DNA of 64,000 nucleotides from Salinigranum salinum (GTDB lineage: Archaea; Halobacteriota; Halobacteria; Halobacteriales; Haloferacaceae), in contig NZ_VTOJ01000001.1 of assembly GCF_009176545.1 (NCBI RefSeq), forward strand, positions 1,798,001-1,862,000, in the 5' to 3' direction. The notes under the pieces were generated by a model that was not told the origin of the DNA, did no database searches, and saw only the letters and a program-made list of their open reading frames with translations. The number at the start of each line of letters is the position of its first letter. The first letter of the stretch is position 1. Made by a program: the position numbers and the translations under genes. Below, piece after piece: positions 8,316 to 21,115 of the stretch.

Positions 8316-9494
8316 ATGAGTACGCAGGTCGTCGTCCTCGGTTCGGGCTACGCGGGGACGGGTGCCGTCCAACGTCTCGAGAAGGAGCTCGACGGTGACG
8401 CGGAGCTCACCTGGATCTCCGAACACGACTACCACCTCGTCCTGCACGAGGTGCACCGCTGTATCAGCACGCCCAGCGTCGAGTCGAAGGTCGCCATCCC
8501 CGTCGACGAGGTGAAGTCCTCGTCGACCGAGTTCGTCGAAGCACGCGTCACCGGCGTCGACGTCGACGACCGCACGGTCGAACTCGAGCCCGGCGAATCG
8601 GTCGACTACGACTACCTCCTCGTGGCGCTCGGGAGCACGACCGCCTTCTACGGGATCGAGGGGCTCGAGGAGCACTCGCTCGAACTCAAAGGGCTCGACG
8701 ACGCCCGTGAGATCCACGACCGGGTGAAGGCGGCCGCCGACGCGGCGACCGCAGACGACCCCGCACAGGTCGTCGTCGGCGGCGCGGGGCTGTCGGGCAT
8801 CCAGAGCGCCGGCGAGATCGCCGAATACCGCGACGAACACGACGCACCGATCGACATCTACCTGGTCGAGGGGCTCGACCAGGTGTTCCCGAACAACGAC
8901 CCCGAACTCCAGGGTGCGCTGCGTCGCCGGCTCGAAGGCCGGGGGATCGAGATCAAGTGCGGGGAGTTCGTCTCGAAGGTCGACGAGGACGTCATCTCCA
9001 TCGGCGGCGGCGAGGACGAAGCGCCGGAGGAGCTCCCCTACGACGTCTTCGTCTGGACCGGCGGCATCACCGGTCAGGAGGAGGTCGCCGACTGCGAGGT
9101 CGAGAAGGACGAGCGCTCGAACCGGCTCCACGCCGCCTCGGACTTCCGGACGAGCGACGACCGCGTCTTCGCTCTCGGCGACTCCGCGCTCGTCGAGCAG
9201 GGGCCGGACACGATCGCCCCACCGACGGCACAGGCGGCCTGGCAGGCTGCCGACGTCGCCGGCGAGAACATCGCGCGTGCGATCCGCGGCCAACCCCTGA
9301 AGACGTGGACCCACAAGGACAAGGGGACGGTCGTGTCCGTCGGCGAGGACGCCGTCGCCCACGACGTCGACGGCGTCCCGATCAACGTCTTCGGCGGGAC
9401 GCCGGCCCGACTGCTCAAGAAGGCGATCGCGGCTCGCTGGATCGCCGACGTCGCGAGCCTCTCCCGCGCGATCAACGCGTGGGGCGACATGTGA
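8316..9494 (+). CDS. NAD(P)/FAD-dependent oxidoreductase, type II NADH dehydrogenase-like
   Basis: A 392-residue flavoprotein of the NDH-2 / sulfide-quinone reductase superfamily. The FAD dinucleotide fold VLGSGYAGTG is at residues 6-15, the second nucleotide-binding fold VVVGGAGLSGIQSAGE around 150-165, and the FAD-closing motif DRVFALGDSA around 285-294, followed by the family's PPTAQAA segment. The C-terminus is hydrophobic or amphipathic, as in membrane-peripheral NDH-2. It lacks the Cys pair expected of a sulfide:quinone reductase at the usual positions, so NADH oxidation to a quinone is the best guess. TCTTATCC at 8283-8290 is 28 bp before the ATG and decides the start. Confidence 0.85.
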   Translation: MSTQVVVLGSGYAGTGAVQRLEKELDGDAELTWISEHDYHLVLHEVHRCISTPSVESKVAIPVDEVKSSSTEFVEARVTGVDVDDRTVELEPGESVDYDYLLVALGSTTAFYGIEGLEEHSLELKGLDDAREIHDRVKAAADAATADDPAQVVVGGAGLSGIQSAGEIAEYRDEHDAPIDIYLVEGLDQVFPNNDPELQGALRRRLEGRGIEIKCGEFVSKVDEDVISIGGGEDEAPEELPYDVFVWTGGITGQEEVADCEVEKDERSNRLHAASDFRTSDDRVFALGDSALVEQGPDTIAPPTAQAAWQAADVAGENIARAIRGQPLKTWTHKDKGTVVSVGEDAVAHDVDGVPINVFGGTPARLLKKAIAARWIADVASLSRAINAWGDM

Positions 9495-9779
9495 ACGGGT
9501 TGGTGTGAACTGATCGCGCCGCTGGTTCGATCCCGTTCTCCGTCTCGTCCGCGTCCTGTCCCGTGATGCTCGTTCTGGTCGTCGCGTCCGAGAGATCGAT
9601 CCCGCACGGCCAGCGGCCCGTGCCAGCCCATCTCGCCGTGTGTCGGCGGGGAACTGGCTCGGATGACCGGGCTCGAGGCTCCCTCCGGGAGCCGCCGAGG
9701 GAGAACAGAGAGGAGAACGGACGACCGCGAGACGTGTCTTCGCCCGACTGGACGACGTTCGAGCGGTGGACCGACCGAC

Positions 9780-10313
9780 TCAGTGGGCCGCGTCGCCGAC
9801 GGGTGCCTCCATCCCCTCGATCCGGAGGATGAGGATGTTGTTCGTGTCGTCCTTGCCGTCGACGGTTCCGCGGATCACGAGTTTCGACAGGGGCGTCGGA
9901 CCGACCTGGACGTCGTCGCCCTCGTGGAAGTCACGAACCGACCCCTGGACGTGGATCTCCGCCCGGCAGAGCTCGGGGTGGTGGACACTCGAGAGGTCGA
10001 TCCCGTCGACGTTGGTGTTCTCGACCCGTTCGTCGTTGTGGAACAGCGGGACGACCGCCGGCTCGTCCATCTGGTCGACGTCGAGCGCCTCGTACGCGTT
10101 TGCCGTGGGCTTGTACCCACCCTTGGGGCCCGGTACCCCCTCGACCAACTGCAACGCCTTCAGGCTCTGCATCTGATTGCGGATGGTGCCGGGATTGCGG
10201 TTCACCTCCTCGGCGATGTCCTCGCCTTTCACCGCGCTCTCTGATTCGCGGAAGAGGTTGATGAGTGCGGTCAGAATCGTCTTCTGACTCGACGTTAGTT
10301 CGATTGATGACAT
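9780..10313 (-). CDS. Winged-helix DNA-binding regulator (Rrf2/TrmB-like HTH)
   Basis: A 177-residue protein. The first 70 residues form a winged helix: SQKTILTALINLF, then the recognition helix region GEDIAEEVNRNPGTIRNQMQ, then a wing VEGVPGPKGGYKP. The remaining 100 residues are beta-rich with conserved-looking SVHHPELCRAEIHVQGSV and an OB-like SKLVIRGTVDGKDDTNNILIL, likely an effector or dimer domain. No Cys cluster is present except a single Cys, so it is not an Fe-S Rrf2 sensor. It is divergent from arginase with 175 bp between starts and may control it. The TATA-like CATTTAAGG (10337-10345, minus strand) is 27-28 bp from the ATG. Confidence 0.75.
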   Translation of the reverse strand: MSSIELTSSQKTILTALINLFRESESAVKGEDIAEEVNRNPGTIRNQMQSLKALQLVEGVPGPKGGYKPTANAYEALDVDQMDEPAVVPLFHNDERVENTNVDGIDLSSVHHPELCRAEIHVQGSVRDFHEGDDVQVGPTPLSKLVIRGTVDGKDDTNNILILRIEGMEAPVGDAAH

Positions 10314-10488
10314 GGGGCATAGTTGGTCGGTGGTCTCCTTAAATGCGATGGATGGACGGACGAACACGTCGCTTCGGTGGCGTCTCTGCGGGTAGTTTTC
10401 ACACCTCGAACGGGTGGTTCTATCCGGTCGGTTCGTCCCGGTCCGATCGACCACAACGGCTTTCGTGCCGGTGGCTCACGTCACGACC

Positions 10489-11403
10489 ATGGGCCGACGT
10501 GTCAGGATCATCGGTGCACCGACCGACTACGGGACGAACCGCCGCGGGGTCGACATGGGGCCGTCGGCGATCCGCTACGCCGGGCTCGCCGACGACCTCG
10601 AGGCGGCCGACGTTACCTGCCGAGACGTGGGGGATCTGGCCGTCCCGCGCATGGAAGAACGGGATCCCGACACCGAGAAACCGCCCGCAGGCACCGCGCG
10701 CTTTCTCCGCGAGACCCGGGACGTCTGCACCGTACTCGCCGACCACGTGGCCGACAGTATCGACGAGGGCGCGACGCCACTGGCACTCGGCGGCGACCAC
10801 TCGATCGCCATCGGCTCGCTCGCTGGCTCGTCACGCGACGCGGCGATCGGCGCGATCTGGTTCGACGCCCACGGCGACTTCAACACGCCGACGACCTCGC
10901 CGAGTGGCAACGTCCACGGCATGCCGCTGGCGGCCGCGCTCGGCGTCGGCGACTTCGCGGCCGACGAGTACGCGTGGACGGACGCACCGGGACTCGCCGC
11001 CGAACACGTCGCGCTCGTCGGCCTCCGGTCGCTCGACGAGGACGAACGCGACGCCCTCCGCGACAGCGACGTGACGGCCTTCACGATGTCCGACATCGAC
11101 CAGCGTGGCATCGCGAGTGTCGTCGACGACGCCCTCGCCGTCGCGACCGACGGAACCGACGGCATCCACGTCTCCCTCGACCTCGACTGGCTCGACCCGA
11201 CCGTCGCGCCGGGGGTCGGGACGCCCGTCCGCGGGGGCGTCACCTACCGCGAGGCCCACCTCGCGATGGAGGCGGTCTCCCGTAGCGGGTCGCTCCGATC
11301 GATGGAACTCGTCGAGGTCAACCCCGTGCTCGACGAACACAACGAGACGGCGGCGCTCGCGGTCGAACTCGCCGCGAGCGCGTTCGGCAAACGCGTCCTG
11401 TGA
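10489..11403 (+). CDS. rocF: Arginase (ureohydrolase family)
   Basis: A 304-residue binuclear manganese enzyme hydrolysing arginine to ornithine and urea. All metal ligands are visible: GGDHS (101-105, His104), DAHGDFN (126-132; Asp126, His128, Asp130) and SLDLDWLDP (229-237; Asp231, Asp233). The substrate loop SGNVHGMP (139-146) and the C-terminal [17 protein letters not shown] favour arginase over agmatinase or formimidoylglutamase. ATG 10489 keeps the natural N-terminal strand [14 protein letters not shown] divergent winged-helix regulator gene is the likely local controller. Its promoter is weak by eye. Confidence 0.88.
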   Translation: MGRRVRIIGAPTDYGTNRRGVDMGPSAIRYAGLADDLEAADVTCRDVGDLAVPRMEERDPDTEKPPAGTARFLRETRDVCTVLADHVADSIDEGATPLALGGDHSIAIGSLAGSSRDAAIGAIWFDAHGDFNTPTTSPSGNVHGMPLAAALGVGDFAADEYAWTDAPGLAAEHVALVGLRSLDEDERDALRDSDVTAFTMSDIDQRGIASVVDDALAVATDGTDGIHVSLDLDWLDPTVAPGVGTPVRGGVTYREAHLAMEAVSRSGSLRSMELVEVNPVLDEHNETAALAVELAASAFGKRVL

Positions 11404-11439
11404 GTCCGTCCCGCCGGACGCGTCCACGGACAGGGTGGG

Positions 11440-14022
11440 TTACTCCGCCGTGGCTGGCTCGCTTTCGGACTCGGACTCGGACTCGGATTCGGTCTCGGAC
11501 TCGGCCTCCTCCGGTCGGTTCGCCTCCGCGACGGCCGCGGGGACGACCGCGACCGCTCCGACGGCGTCGTCGGCGTCGATCTTCATGACCCGGACGCCCT
11601 TGGTGTTGCGGCCGATGATCGAGAGATCGTCGACGGGGGTGCGGATGATCTGTCCGCCCTCGGTCATGACGACGACGTGATCGCCGTGTCCGACGGTCTC
11701 GATGGTGCAGACGTTCCCGTTTCGATCGTCCGTCTTGATGTCGATGAGCCCTTTCCCGTTGCGCGACTGGCGGCGGTAGTCGGCGATGTTCGTCCGCTTG
11801 CCGTAGCCGTTCTCGGTCACGGTGAGCGTCCAGTCGTGCCGCTCCTCGTCGACGGCGGCGATGCCGGCGACGCGGTCGCCGGCTTCGAGGTCGATCCCGC
11901 CGACGCCGCGCGCGCTCCGCCCCATCGCGCGGACCTCCTGTTCGTCGAAGCGGATGCTCATCCCGCTCTCGGAGGCGACGATGAGGTCGTGGCGGCCGTC
12001 CGTGACCTCGACGTCGGCGAGCGCATCACCCTCCTCCAGGGTGATCGCACGGATCCCCGTCGAGAGGATGTTCTGGAACCGGTCGACGTTCGTGCGCTTG
12101 ACGCGGCCGTGACGGGTGACCATCGTGAGGAACCGATCCTCTGTGCCGTCTTCTCCCTCGAGGTCGTCGCAGTTGACGACGGCCTGGATCTCCTCGCCCT
12201 GGTCGAGGTCGAGGTAGTTGACGAGGGCGCTCCCCTTCGTGTACCGCGTCTCGGGCCGCGGGAGCTGGTACGTCTTGAGCTTGTACACCTGGCCGTGGTC
12301 GGTGAAACAGAGCAGGTAGTCGTGGGTGTTGGCGACGAAGACGCTCGCGATCCGGTCGCCCTCCTTCAGTTCGCTCCCGATGATCCCCTTGCCGCCCCGG
12401 CGCTGTGCGCGGAACCACGACAGGGGCATCTGTTTCACGTAGTCGTCCTCGGTGACGACGACGACGACGTCCTCCTCGGGGACGAGGTCCTCGCGGGTGA
12501 CCTCGCCGTCGTCCTCGACGAAGCCCGTCCGGCGGTCGTCGGCGTACTCCGCCTTGATCTCGAGGAGTTCCTCTTCGATGACCCCGAGCAGTTCCGACTC
12601 GTCGGCGAGGATCTCCTCGAGCCTCGAGATCCGTGCCTGTACCTCCTCGTACTCCGTCTCGATCGCCTCGGTCTCCATCGACGTGAGCGAGCCGAGCTGC
12701 ATCGAGACGATGTGGTCGACCTGTGCTTCGGAGAAGTCGTACGCGGCTCTGAGCGCCGCCTTCGCACCGTCGCGGTCCTCGGCGTCGCGGATGAGATCGA
12801 CCACCTCGTCGACGTGTTCGAGCGCCGTCAGCCGCCCCTCGAGGATGTGCGCGCGGTCTTCGGCCTCGGCGAGGTCGTACTCCGAGCGCCGGCGGACGAC
12901 CGCTTTCCGGTGTGAGAGGTACGCCTCGAGCGTCTCTTTCAGGTCGAGGATTCGTGGCTCGCCGTCGACGAGCGCGAGGTTGATGACGCCGAACGTCGAT
13001 TCGAGGTGCGACGACAGGAGATGGTTCTTCACCAGCTGGGGGTCGGCGTTGCGCTTGAGTTCGATGACGACCCGGATGCCGTCTCGGTCTGACTCGTCGC
13101 GGATGTCGCGGATCCCCTCGAGCGAGCCGTCGTTGACGTCGTCGGCGATGCGTTTGATCAGCCGAGCCTTGTTCTCCTGGTACGGGAGTTCGTGGATGAC
13201 GATGCGGTCGTCGGAGACGTCGAACTTCGCCCGAACGCGGACGCGACCGCGCCCCGTAGTGTACGCCTGGTAGACGGCGTTCTTGCCGACGATGTTCGCG
13301 CCCGTCGGGAAGTCGGGTCCTTCGATCGGGCCGTCGGAGCCGTTGCCCCGGCCGTCGCGAGTGTCGATCAGGTCCTCGACGGTGCTGTCGGGCTCGTCGA
13401 TGAGTTGCACCGTGGCGTCGATCACCTCGCCGAGGTTGTGCGGGGGGATGTTGGTGGACATCCCGACCGCGATGCCGGACGAGCCGTTGACGAGGAGGTT
13501 CGGGAACGACGCCGGGAGGACGGTCGGTTCTCGCTTTCGGTCGTCGTAGTTCGACTGGAAGTCGACGGTGTCCTTCTCGATGTCGTCGAGCAGTTCCTCG
13601 GCGATCGACGCCATCCGTGCCTCCGTGTACCGCATCGCGGCCGGTGGGTCGCCGTCGACCGATCCGAAGTTGCCCTGGCCGTCGACGAGCGGGTACCGCA
13701 TGGAGAAGTCCTGCGCCATCCGTGCCAGGGTGTCGTAGATCGCGGAGTCGCCGTGCGGGTGGTAGTCACCCATCGTCTCGCCGACGATGGACGAGGACTT
13801 GCGGTGGGAGGAGCCCGACGAGACGCCCGCCTCGTGCATCGCGTAGAGGATGCGTCGGTGGACGGGTTTGAGCCCGTCACGGACGTCGGGTAGCGCCCGC
13901 CCCGCGATGACGGACATGGCGTAGTCGATGTACGACTGCTCCATCTCCTGCTCGATGCGGGCGTTCTCGACCTGTGCGGCGATCTTGCTCCGTGGTCCGT
14001 CCGGATCTGTCTCGGAACTCAT
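11440..14022 (-). CDS. gyrA: DNA gyrase subunit A
   Basis: An 860-residue breakage-reunion subunit of the type IIA topoisomerase that introduces negative supercoils. The catalytic tyrosine is Tyr132 in [10 protein letters not shown]. The quinolone-determining helix reads HGDSAIYD with Ser93 and Asp97, the drug-sensitive residues. The GyrA box QRRGGKGI near residue 540 starts the DNA-wrapping beta-pinwheel, whose six blades each carry a TxxGxxxR-like element. The C-terminal tail is a run of alternating Ser and Glu ending PATAE. The gene starts two bases after the gyrB stop, so the two are one operon. Confidence 0.97.
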   Translation of the reverse strand: MSSETDPDGPRSKIAAQVENARIEQEMEQSYIDYAMSVIAGRALPDVRDGLKPVHRRILYAMHEAGVSSGSSHRKSSSIVGETMGDYHPHGDSAIYDTLARMAQDFSMRYPLVDGQGNFGSVDGDPPAAMRYTEARMASIAEELLDDIEKDTVDFQSNYDDRKREPTVLPASFPNLLVNGSSGIAVGMSTNIPPHNLGEVIDATVQLIDEPDSTVEDLIDTRDGRGNGSDGPIEGPDFPTGANIVGKNAVYQAYTTGRGRVRVRAKFDVSDDRIVIHELPYQENKARLIKRIADDVNDGSLEGIRDIRDESDRDGIRVVIELKRNADPQLVKNHLLSSHLESTFGVINLALVDGEPRILDLKETLEAYLSHRKAVVRRRSEYDLAEAEDRAHILEGRLTALEHVDEVVDLIRDAEDRDGAKAALRAAYDFSEAQVDHIVSMQLGSLTSMETEAIETEYEEVQARISRLEEILADESELLGVIEEELLEIKAEYADDRRTGFVEDDGEVTREDLVPEEDVVVVVTEDDYVKQMPLSWFRAQRRGGKGIIGSELKEGDRIASVFVANTHDYLLCFTDHGQVYKLKTYQLPRPETRYTKGSALVNYLDLDQGEEIQAVVNCDDLEGEDGTEDRFLTMVTRHGRVKRTNVDRFQNILSTGIRAITLEEGDALADVEVTDGRHDLIVASESGMSIRFDEQEVRAMGRSARGVGGIDLEAGDRVAGIAAVDEERHDWTLTVTENGYGKRTNIADYRRQSRNGKGLIDIKTDDRNGNVCTIETVGHGDHVVVMTEGGQIIRTPVDDLSIIGRNTKGVRVMKIDADDAVGAVAVVPAAVAEANRPEEAESETESESESESESEPATAE
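11462..11510 (-). repeat. Hexanucleotide repeat encoding the Ser-Glu tail of GyrA
   Basis: GGACTC/GGATTC-type hexamers are repeated about six times with small variations. On the minus strand they encode alternating Ser and Glu (and Thr-Glu). It is in frame, so copy-number change would only lengthen or shorten the acidic tail. Confidence 0.7.
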
Positions 14023-14023
14023 C

Positions 14024-16281
<2,258 letters not shown>

Positions 16282-18756
16282 ATGACCTCGATTCAGTCGA
16301 CGCTCGGCGAGGGAGACGAGGATATCGCTGAGGAGCTGGCCAGGGGCCAGCGCGAGATCTCCATCGCCGAGTTCTTCGAGAAGAACAAACACATGCTCGG
16401 GTTCGACTCGGGTGCTCGTGGGCTTGTCACTGCAGTCAAGGAGGCGGTCGACAACGCCCTCGACGCGACCGAGGAGGCCGAGATCCTCCCCGACATCTAC
16501 GTCGAGATCAGGGAGGTCGACGACTACCTCAGGGTGGTCGTCGAGGACAACGGTCCCGGCATCACCAAAGAACAGGTCCCCAAGGTGTTCGGCAAACTGC
16601 TGTACGGCTCGCGCTTTCACGCACGGGAGCAGTCGCGTGGCCAGCAGGGGATCGGCATCTCGGCGGCCGTCCTCTACTCGCAACTGACCTCCGGGAAGCC
16701 CGCGAAGATCACGAGCCGGACGCAGGGGCGACCCGAGGCCCAGTACTTCGAGCTGATCATCGACACCGACGACAACGAACCCGAGATCAAGGAGTCACGC
16801 GAGACGTCGTGGGACCGCTCGCACGGGACGCGCATCGAACTGGAGATGGAGGCGAACATGCGCGCCCGCACCCAGCTCCACGACTACATCCGACACACCG
16901 CCGTCGTCAACCCTCACGCCCGGATCGAACTCCGCGAACCGGGCCTCGAGGAGCCGATGAAGTTCGAGCGCGCGACCGACCAGCTCCCCGACCCCACGGA
17001 GGAGATCCGTCCCCACCCGCACGGGGTCGAACTCGGGACGCTCCGCAAGATGCTCGCGGCGACGGAGTCGTACTCGGTGTCGGGCTTCCTGCAGGGGGAG
17101 TTCACCAGAGTGGGGAAGAAGACCGCCGACAAGGTGGTCGACAACTTCCGCGACCGCCACTTCGGACGCGAACTGTCGTGGACGCCCCCCACCGACGGCG
17201 CGGTCGACCTCGCGGGCGTGATCGAGGCCGCCGTGGCCAACAAGGGGGCGTCGGCGACCGCCGACTTCGCCCGGCGGGTCGTCGACGAACTCGACGGACG
17301 CGACCGGGTCGCCCACCACGAGGTGCGCGAGATCGTCGACGGCTGTGCAGAGGCGGTCGAGAACGAGACCGGAACCCGGTTCGGCACGACGGTGCGCGAG
17401 AACACCGTCGACGCGGTCTGGGCGGCGATCACGGACACTGGAAACGGCGAGAGCGGGAGTGACGATGCCGGCGAGAGCGGGAGTGACGATGCCGGAGCCG
17501 ACGCGGGCGAGAACCGACTGACCGCGAACATGTACGCCGTCGTCGACGACGTGACGTCGACGCGGAAGGACGAGACGACGAAACGGGGTATCGCAGAGCG
17601 GCTCGCCCGGAAGGTCGCGGCGCTCGACGACGACCGCCACCGGCTCACTCACCGGGCCCTCGTCGCCCTCGTCGACGCGGCCGCCGACGACACCGTCGAG
17701 TACGACGAGGTCACGTTCGGCGACACCGCCCGAGAGAAGGTGGTCGAGGCGGTCTGGGACCGCGCCCGGACGGTCTCCGACGAGCCACCCAAGGTTCGGG
17801 AGATCGTCGACGACCGCGACTGTGCGCGGGCGCTCCTCGAGGCGATGCGCGAGACCGACATCCTCGCGCCGCCCACGACGTGCCTGTCGCCCATCTCCGC
17901 CGGCCTCATCGAGGCCGGTCTCCGCGAGGTGTTCGACGCGGACTTCTACGCCGCCGCCACCCGCGACGCCGAGGTGCACGCCGGCGACCCGTTCGTCGTC
18001 GAGGCCGGCATCGCCTACGGCGGCGACCTCCCCGCGGAGGGGAGCGCCGACCTCCTCCGGTTCGCTAACCGCGTCCCCCTCGTCTACCAGCAGGGCGCCT
18101 GCGCCATCACGAACGTCGTCAAGACCATCGGCTGGCGCAACTACGGGCTCGACCAGCCCGGCGGCTCCGGCGTCCCGAACGGACCGGCCGTCATCGCCGT
18201 CCACGTGGCCTCGACGAACGTCCCCTTCACCAGCGAGTCGAAAGACGCCGTGGCGAACGTCCCCGCCATCGAGGACGAGGTCGAACTCGCCATCCGGGAG
18301 GCCGCCCGCGAACTGAAGTCGTACCTCAACCGCCGACGGTCGATGCAGAAGCGCCGGCAGAAACAGGAGGTGCTCGGCAAGATCCTCCCGGAGATGGCCG
18401 ACAAGCTCTCCGAGGTGACGGGCCGAGAGCGGCCGAACATCGACGGCGCACTCGCCCGGATCATGAACAACGTCAGCGTCGAGCGCGTGGTGGAGGGCGA
18501 GACGGTGACGGTCGTCGTCGAGAACTACTCGGGGCGCACCGAGTCGCCGGAGATCACCGACATCCTCTCGGCGGAGCCGGGGGACGTGAACGGTGACGCC
18601 CAGGTGGTCGACCTCGACGGCGAGTGGTTCGTGAAGTGGTCCCCGTCCGTTCCGGCGGGCGAGACGGCCGAACTCAGCTACACGCTCCCCGAAGACGCCG
18701 ACTTCGACATCGACGTCGACGGCGTCGAGGCCGAGAAGCTCACGGTGAACGCCTGA
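16282..18756 (+). CDS. top6B: DNA topoisomerase VI subunit B
   Basis: An 824-residue ATPase subunit of topoisomerase VI, longer than the roughly 530-residue crenarchaeal protein. The GHKL site has EAVDNALDA (Asn58), DNGPGIT (89-95) and GQQGIGIS (120-127). The central H2TH region is enlarged: residues about 308-388 and about 415-500 look like tandem copies of one module (both end in a Thr-x-Arg-Glu-x-x-VD/EAVW pattern), joined by a linker rich in GESGSDDA repeats. The transducer follows ([28 protein letters not shown]), then a beta-rich C-terminal domain. The stop lies 49 bp before top6A. Confidence 0.95.
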   Translation: MTSIQSTLGEGDEDIAEELARGQREISIAEFFEKNKHMLGFDSGARGLVTAVKEAVDNALDATEEAEILPDIYVEIREVDDYLRVVVEDNGPGITKEQVPKVFGKLLYGSRFHAREQSRGQQGIGISAAVLYSQLTSGKPAKITSRTQGRPEAQYFELIIDTDDNEPEIKESRETSWDRSHGTRIELEMEANMRARTQLHDYIRHTAVVNPHARIELREPGLEEPMKFERATDQLPDPTEEIRPHPHGVELGTLRKMLAATESYSVSGFLQGEFTRVGKKTADKVVDNFRDRHFGRELSWTPPTDGAVDLAGVIEAAVANKGASATADFARRVVDELDGRDRVAHHEVREIVDGCAEAVENETGTRFGTTVRENTVDAVWAAITDTGNGESGSDDAGESGSDDAGADAGENRLTANMYAVVDDVTSTRKDETTKRGIAERLARKVAALDDDRHRLTHRALVALVDAAADDTVEYDEVTFGDTAREKVVEAVWDRARTVSDEPPKVREIVDDRDCARALLEAMRETDILAPPTTCLSPISAGLIEAGLREVFDADFYAAATRDAEVHAGDPFVVEAGIAYGGDLPAEGSADLLRFANRVPLVYQQGACAITNVVKTIGWRNYGLDQPGGSGVPNGPAVIAVHVASTNVPFTSESKDAVANVPAIEDEVELAIREAARELKSYLNRRRSMQKRRQKQEVLGKILPEMADKLSEVTGRERPNIDGALARIMNNVSVERVVEGETVTVVVENYSGRTESPEITDILSAEPGDVNGDAQVVDLDGEWFVKWSPSVPAGETAELSYTLPEDADFDIDVDGVEAEKLTVNA
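17452..17496 (+). repeat. In-frame tandem repeat in top6B linker
   Basis: A 21-bp unit reading GAGAGCGGGAGTGACGATGCC occurs twice in direct succession, encoding [12 protein letters not shown] linker sequence between the two duplicated H2TH-like modules. Confidence 0.75.
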
Positions 18757-18805
18757 GTTCCGATCGCAGATCACAGAGTACACCCCTTACAGACCAGATC
18801 AGATC

Positions 18806-19903
18806 ATGTCCCAGACGAAACTCAACGACGACCTGGCGCGCGAGCGCCTCATCGACCTCGCAGCGGAGTTCTACGACCAGTTCGCCTCGGGTGAAGTCCC
18901 CGAGATGACCCTTCCCACGAGAACCAAGAGCAACATCGAGTACGACGAGGAGACGAAGGTGTGGACGTACGGCGACCGCACCTCGACGCGCTCGGCCAAC
19001 TCCGTGCGCGGAGCCCGCAAGCTCCTCAAGGCGGCGTACACCATCGAGTTCCTCGCCCGCCAGCTCGAAGAGGGCCGCTCGTCGACGCTGCGTGAGCTGT
19101 ACTACCTCTCGGAGTCGTGGGACTCCGAGGAGGCACACTTCTCCGACCAGGACGAGTCGAACCAGCTGGTCGAGGACCTCGAGATCGTCTCGCACGTGAC
19201 CCGCGAGGACTTCCACATGCGGCCCGAGGAGTCGGGGGCGACGCTGATGGGCCCCCTTCGACTCAGAGAACAGACCCGCCGCGGCGAGCGGGAGATCCAC
19301 TGCCAGGAGGACGTCGGGGAGGGCGGCTACCAGATCCCCAACAATCCCGACACCATCGAGTTCCTGGCGCACGACATCGACTTCGTCCTCTGCGTCGAGA
19401 CCGGCGGTATGCGCGACCGCCTCGTCGAGAACGGCTTCGACGAGCAGTACAACGTGCTCGTCGTCCACCTCAAGGGCCAGCCAGCCCGTGCCACCCGGAG
19501 AATCACCAAGCGCCTGCACGACGAACTGGGGCTGCCAGTGGTGGTGTTCACCGACGGCGACCCCTGGAGCTACCGCATCTTCGGCTCCGTCGCCTACGGC
19601 TCGATCAAGTCGGCCCACCTCTCGGAGTACCTCGCCACCCCCGAGGCCGAGTTCGTCGGCATCCAGCCGCAGGACATCGTCGACTACGACCTCCCGACGG
19701 ATCCGCTGTCGGACTCGGACGTCAACGCGCTCCAGTCCGAGCTAGAGGATCCGCGGTTCATGACCGACTACTGGGAGGAGCAGATCGAGCTCCAGCTGGA
19801 GATCGACAAGAAGGCCGAACAGCAGGCGCTCGCCTCCCGCGGGCTGGACTTCGTGACGGACACCTACCTCCCCGAACGGCTCGGCGACATGGGCGTCATC
19901 TGA
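18806..19903 (+). CDS. top6A: DNA topoisomerase VI subunit A (Spo11 homologue)
   Basis: A 365-residue DNA-cleaving subunit. The winged-helix CAP domain holds the active-site [10 protein letters not shown], with Tyr99-Tyr100 containing the catalytic tyrosine. The TOPRIM domain shows CVETGGM (catalytic Glu near 202) and FTDGDPWSY (metal-binding Asp pair near 250). The N-terminal [15 protein letters not shown] and [11 protein letters not shown] are usual for haloarchaeal proteins. It works with the preceding top6B product to relax supercoils and decatenate chromosomes and is the archaeal relative of meiotic Spo11. Confidence 0.97.
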   Translation: MSQTKLNDDLARERLIDLAAEFYDQFASGEVPEMTLPTRTKSNIEYDEETKVWTYGDRTSTRSANSVRGARKLLKAAYTIEFLARQLEEGRSSTLRELYYLSESWDSEEAHFSDQDESNQLVEDLEIVSHVTREDFHMRPEESGATLMGPLRLREQTRRGEREIHCQEDVGEGGYQIPNNPDTIEFLAHDIDFVLCVETGGMRDRLVENGFDEQYNVLVVHLKGQPARATRRITKRLHDELGLPVVVFTDGDPWSYRIFGSVAYGSIKSAHLSEYLATPEAEFVGIQPQDIVDYDLPTDPLSDSDVNALQSELEDPRFMTDYWEEQIELQLEIDKKAEQQALASRGLDFVTDTYLPERLGDMGVI

Positions 19904-19904
19904 G

Positions 19905-20216
19905 TCAGGCGGTGTCGCCGGCTCCGCCGCCGTTTTCGTCCCTCTCTCCCGCCCGCTCGTGGTCGCCTGTCCCGTCCGAGAGTTCGATCTCCACCACCTC
20001 GACGATCTCACGGCGCTCGCCCTCGTCGTCGTCACCGGCGTACTCGTACAGCCGTCCGTCGACCTCGTCGTCGGTCGCTCCGTGTGAGCCGTCGCAGAAG
20101 GGGTACGCGGCCGAGAGGCCACACCGGCAGACGAGCACCGACCCGCCCCGCTCCTCGATCTTCTCGGCGTCGATCCGTAGCGGACCGGTCGCCTCGTGGG
20201 TTATCTCGCGGGCCAT
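19905..20216 (-). CDS. CDGSH iron-sulphur domain protein
   Basis: A 103-residue soluble protein with one CDGSH motif, CRCGLSAAYPFCDGSH, near residues 30-45. This gives the Cys3-His1 ligands of a [2Fe-2S] cluster. The N-terminus reads TGPLRIDAEKI, a beta strand common before CDGSH motifs. The rest is acidic and Gly-rich and probably disordered. Start ATG 20216 lies four bases after the stop of the metallo-beta-lactamase-fold gene, so the two form an operon. CDGSH proteins are linked to redox and iron handling; the specific partner here is not shown by the sequence. Confidence 0.85.
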   Translation of the reverse strand: MAREITHEATGPLRIDAEKIEERGGSVLVCRCGLSAAYPFCDGSHGATDDEVDGRLYEYAGDDDEGERREIVEVVEIELSDGTGDHERAGERDENGGGAGDTA

Positions 20217-20220
20217 CGTG

Positions 20221-20988
20221 TCACCGCTCGTCGAGCACCACCGGGACCCCGCGTTTCGCCACGTCACGGGCGAACGCCCCGGAGTCGGCCTCGAGGAAGT
20301 CGAGGGTGTTGTAGTGGACCGGAAGCACGAGGTCCGGATCGAGCGCCGCCGCGAGGTCGGCGGCGTCGTGGCGGTCCATACAGACCGACCCCGAGATGTT
20401 CGCGAGGAACAGCGACACCGATAGCCGGGAGAGGGCGTCGTGGGCGTCGGAGTCGCCGGGCCAGAACACGGTCGTGCCGGCGAGCGAGAGGAGGAACCCA
20501 CACCCCTCACCACGCGGGTGGATCACGGAGCCGTCGGCACGCGCGTACGGGCCGTCGGGATCGTTGTAGGCCGCGACGGTCCAGATGTCGACGGTCCCCC
20601 CCTCGTCCGCCGAGATCACGTGGTGGTCGTCGTCGCTCACACGAACCACCTCGTACGGGAGTTCCGCGGGTGCGACCGCGTCGCGCTCTTCGACAGCGCC
20701 GACCGCCTCGTGAACGACGACCGTCGCGTCCGCGCTCGCCACCCGCTCGACGCCGTCGGGGTCGTAGTGGTGGGCGTGGGTGACACAGACGAGGTCCGCG
20801 TCGCGCGCGTGGTAGTCGACCGGGTCCGGATGGGCCGCTTCCGCGTCCGGTGACGGTGCTGTCCACTCCCCCGTGAGTACGCCGTACCGTCCGGGATCGA
20901 GGTAGGCGACGAACCCGTCGGGCGTCTCGATCCGAACGGTCGCGTAGCCGAGCCACTCCACGGACAGACCGTCGTGACGGATAGTCAT
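20221..20988 (-). CDS. Metallo-beta-lactamase-fold hydrolase (UlaG-like)
   Basis: A 255-residue protein with the UlaG/PhnP-type MBL layout. It starts with the strand VEWLGYATVRIE, then a metal motif written THAHHYDPDGVERV in place of the usual THxHxDHxGG, then WPGDSDAHD and a late LPVHYNTLD. The Asp-His of the classic motif is altered, so metal binding may differ from family norms. It lacks the gene context of ascorbate use. It is co-transcribed with the CDGSH iron-sulphur protein four bases downstream. A substrate cannot be assigned. Confidence 0.8.
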   Translation of the reverse strand: MTIRHDGLSVEWLGYATVRIETPDGFVAYLDPGRYGVLTGEWTAPSPDAEAAHPDPVDYHARDADLVCVTHAHHYDPDGVERVASADATVVVHEAVGAVEERDAVAPAELPYEVVRVSDDDHHVISADEGGTVDIWTVAAYNDPDGPYARADGSVIHPRGEGCGFLLSLAGTTVFWPGDSDAHDALSRLSVSLFLANISGSVCMDRHDAADLAAALDPDLVLPVHYNTLDFLEADSGAFARDVAKRGVPVVLDER

Positions 20989-21115
20989 AGCTGGAGCGGA
21001 CGGTCGCGTGGGTCTTCAACGGTGGGGAACGAGTCGTCGAACCGCAGGTCCCGTTGTCCGCCACCAGAGCCGACGGCCGGCCGCCGCAGCCACGCTGACG
21101 GCGAACGACCGTAGG

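Noticed and set aside
9523..9534. GGTTCGATCCC, resembling a tRNA T-loop
   Set aside because: The flanking bases do not form the T-arm stem, and no acceptor stem or anticodon arm can be found at the right distance.
16795..18783. A 662-residue minus-strand frame opposite top6B
   Set aside because: Shadow of top6B, with Arg/Gly/Val-biased composition.
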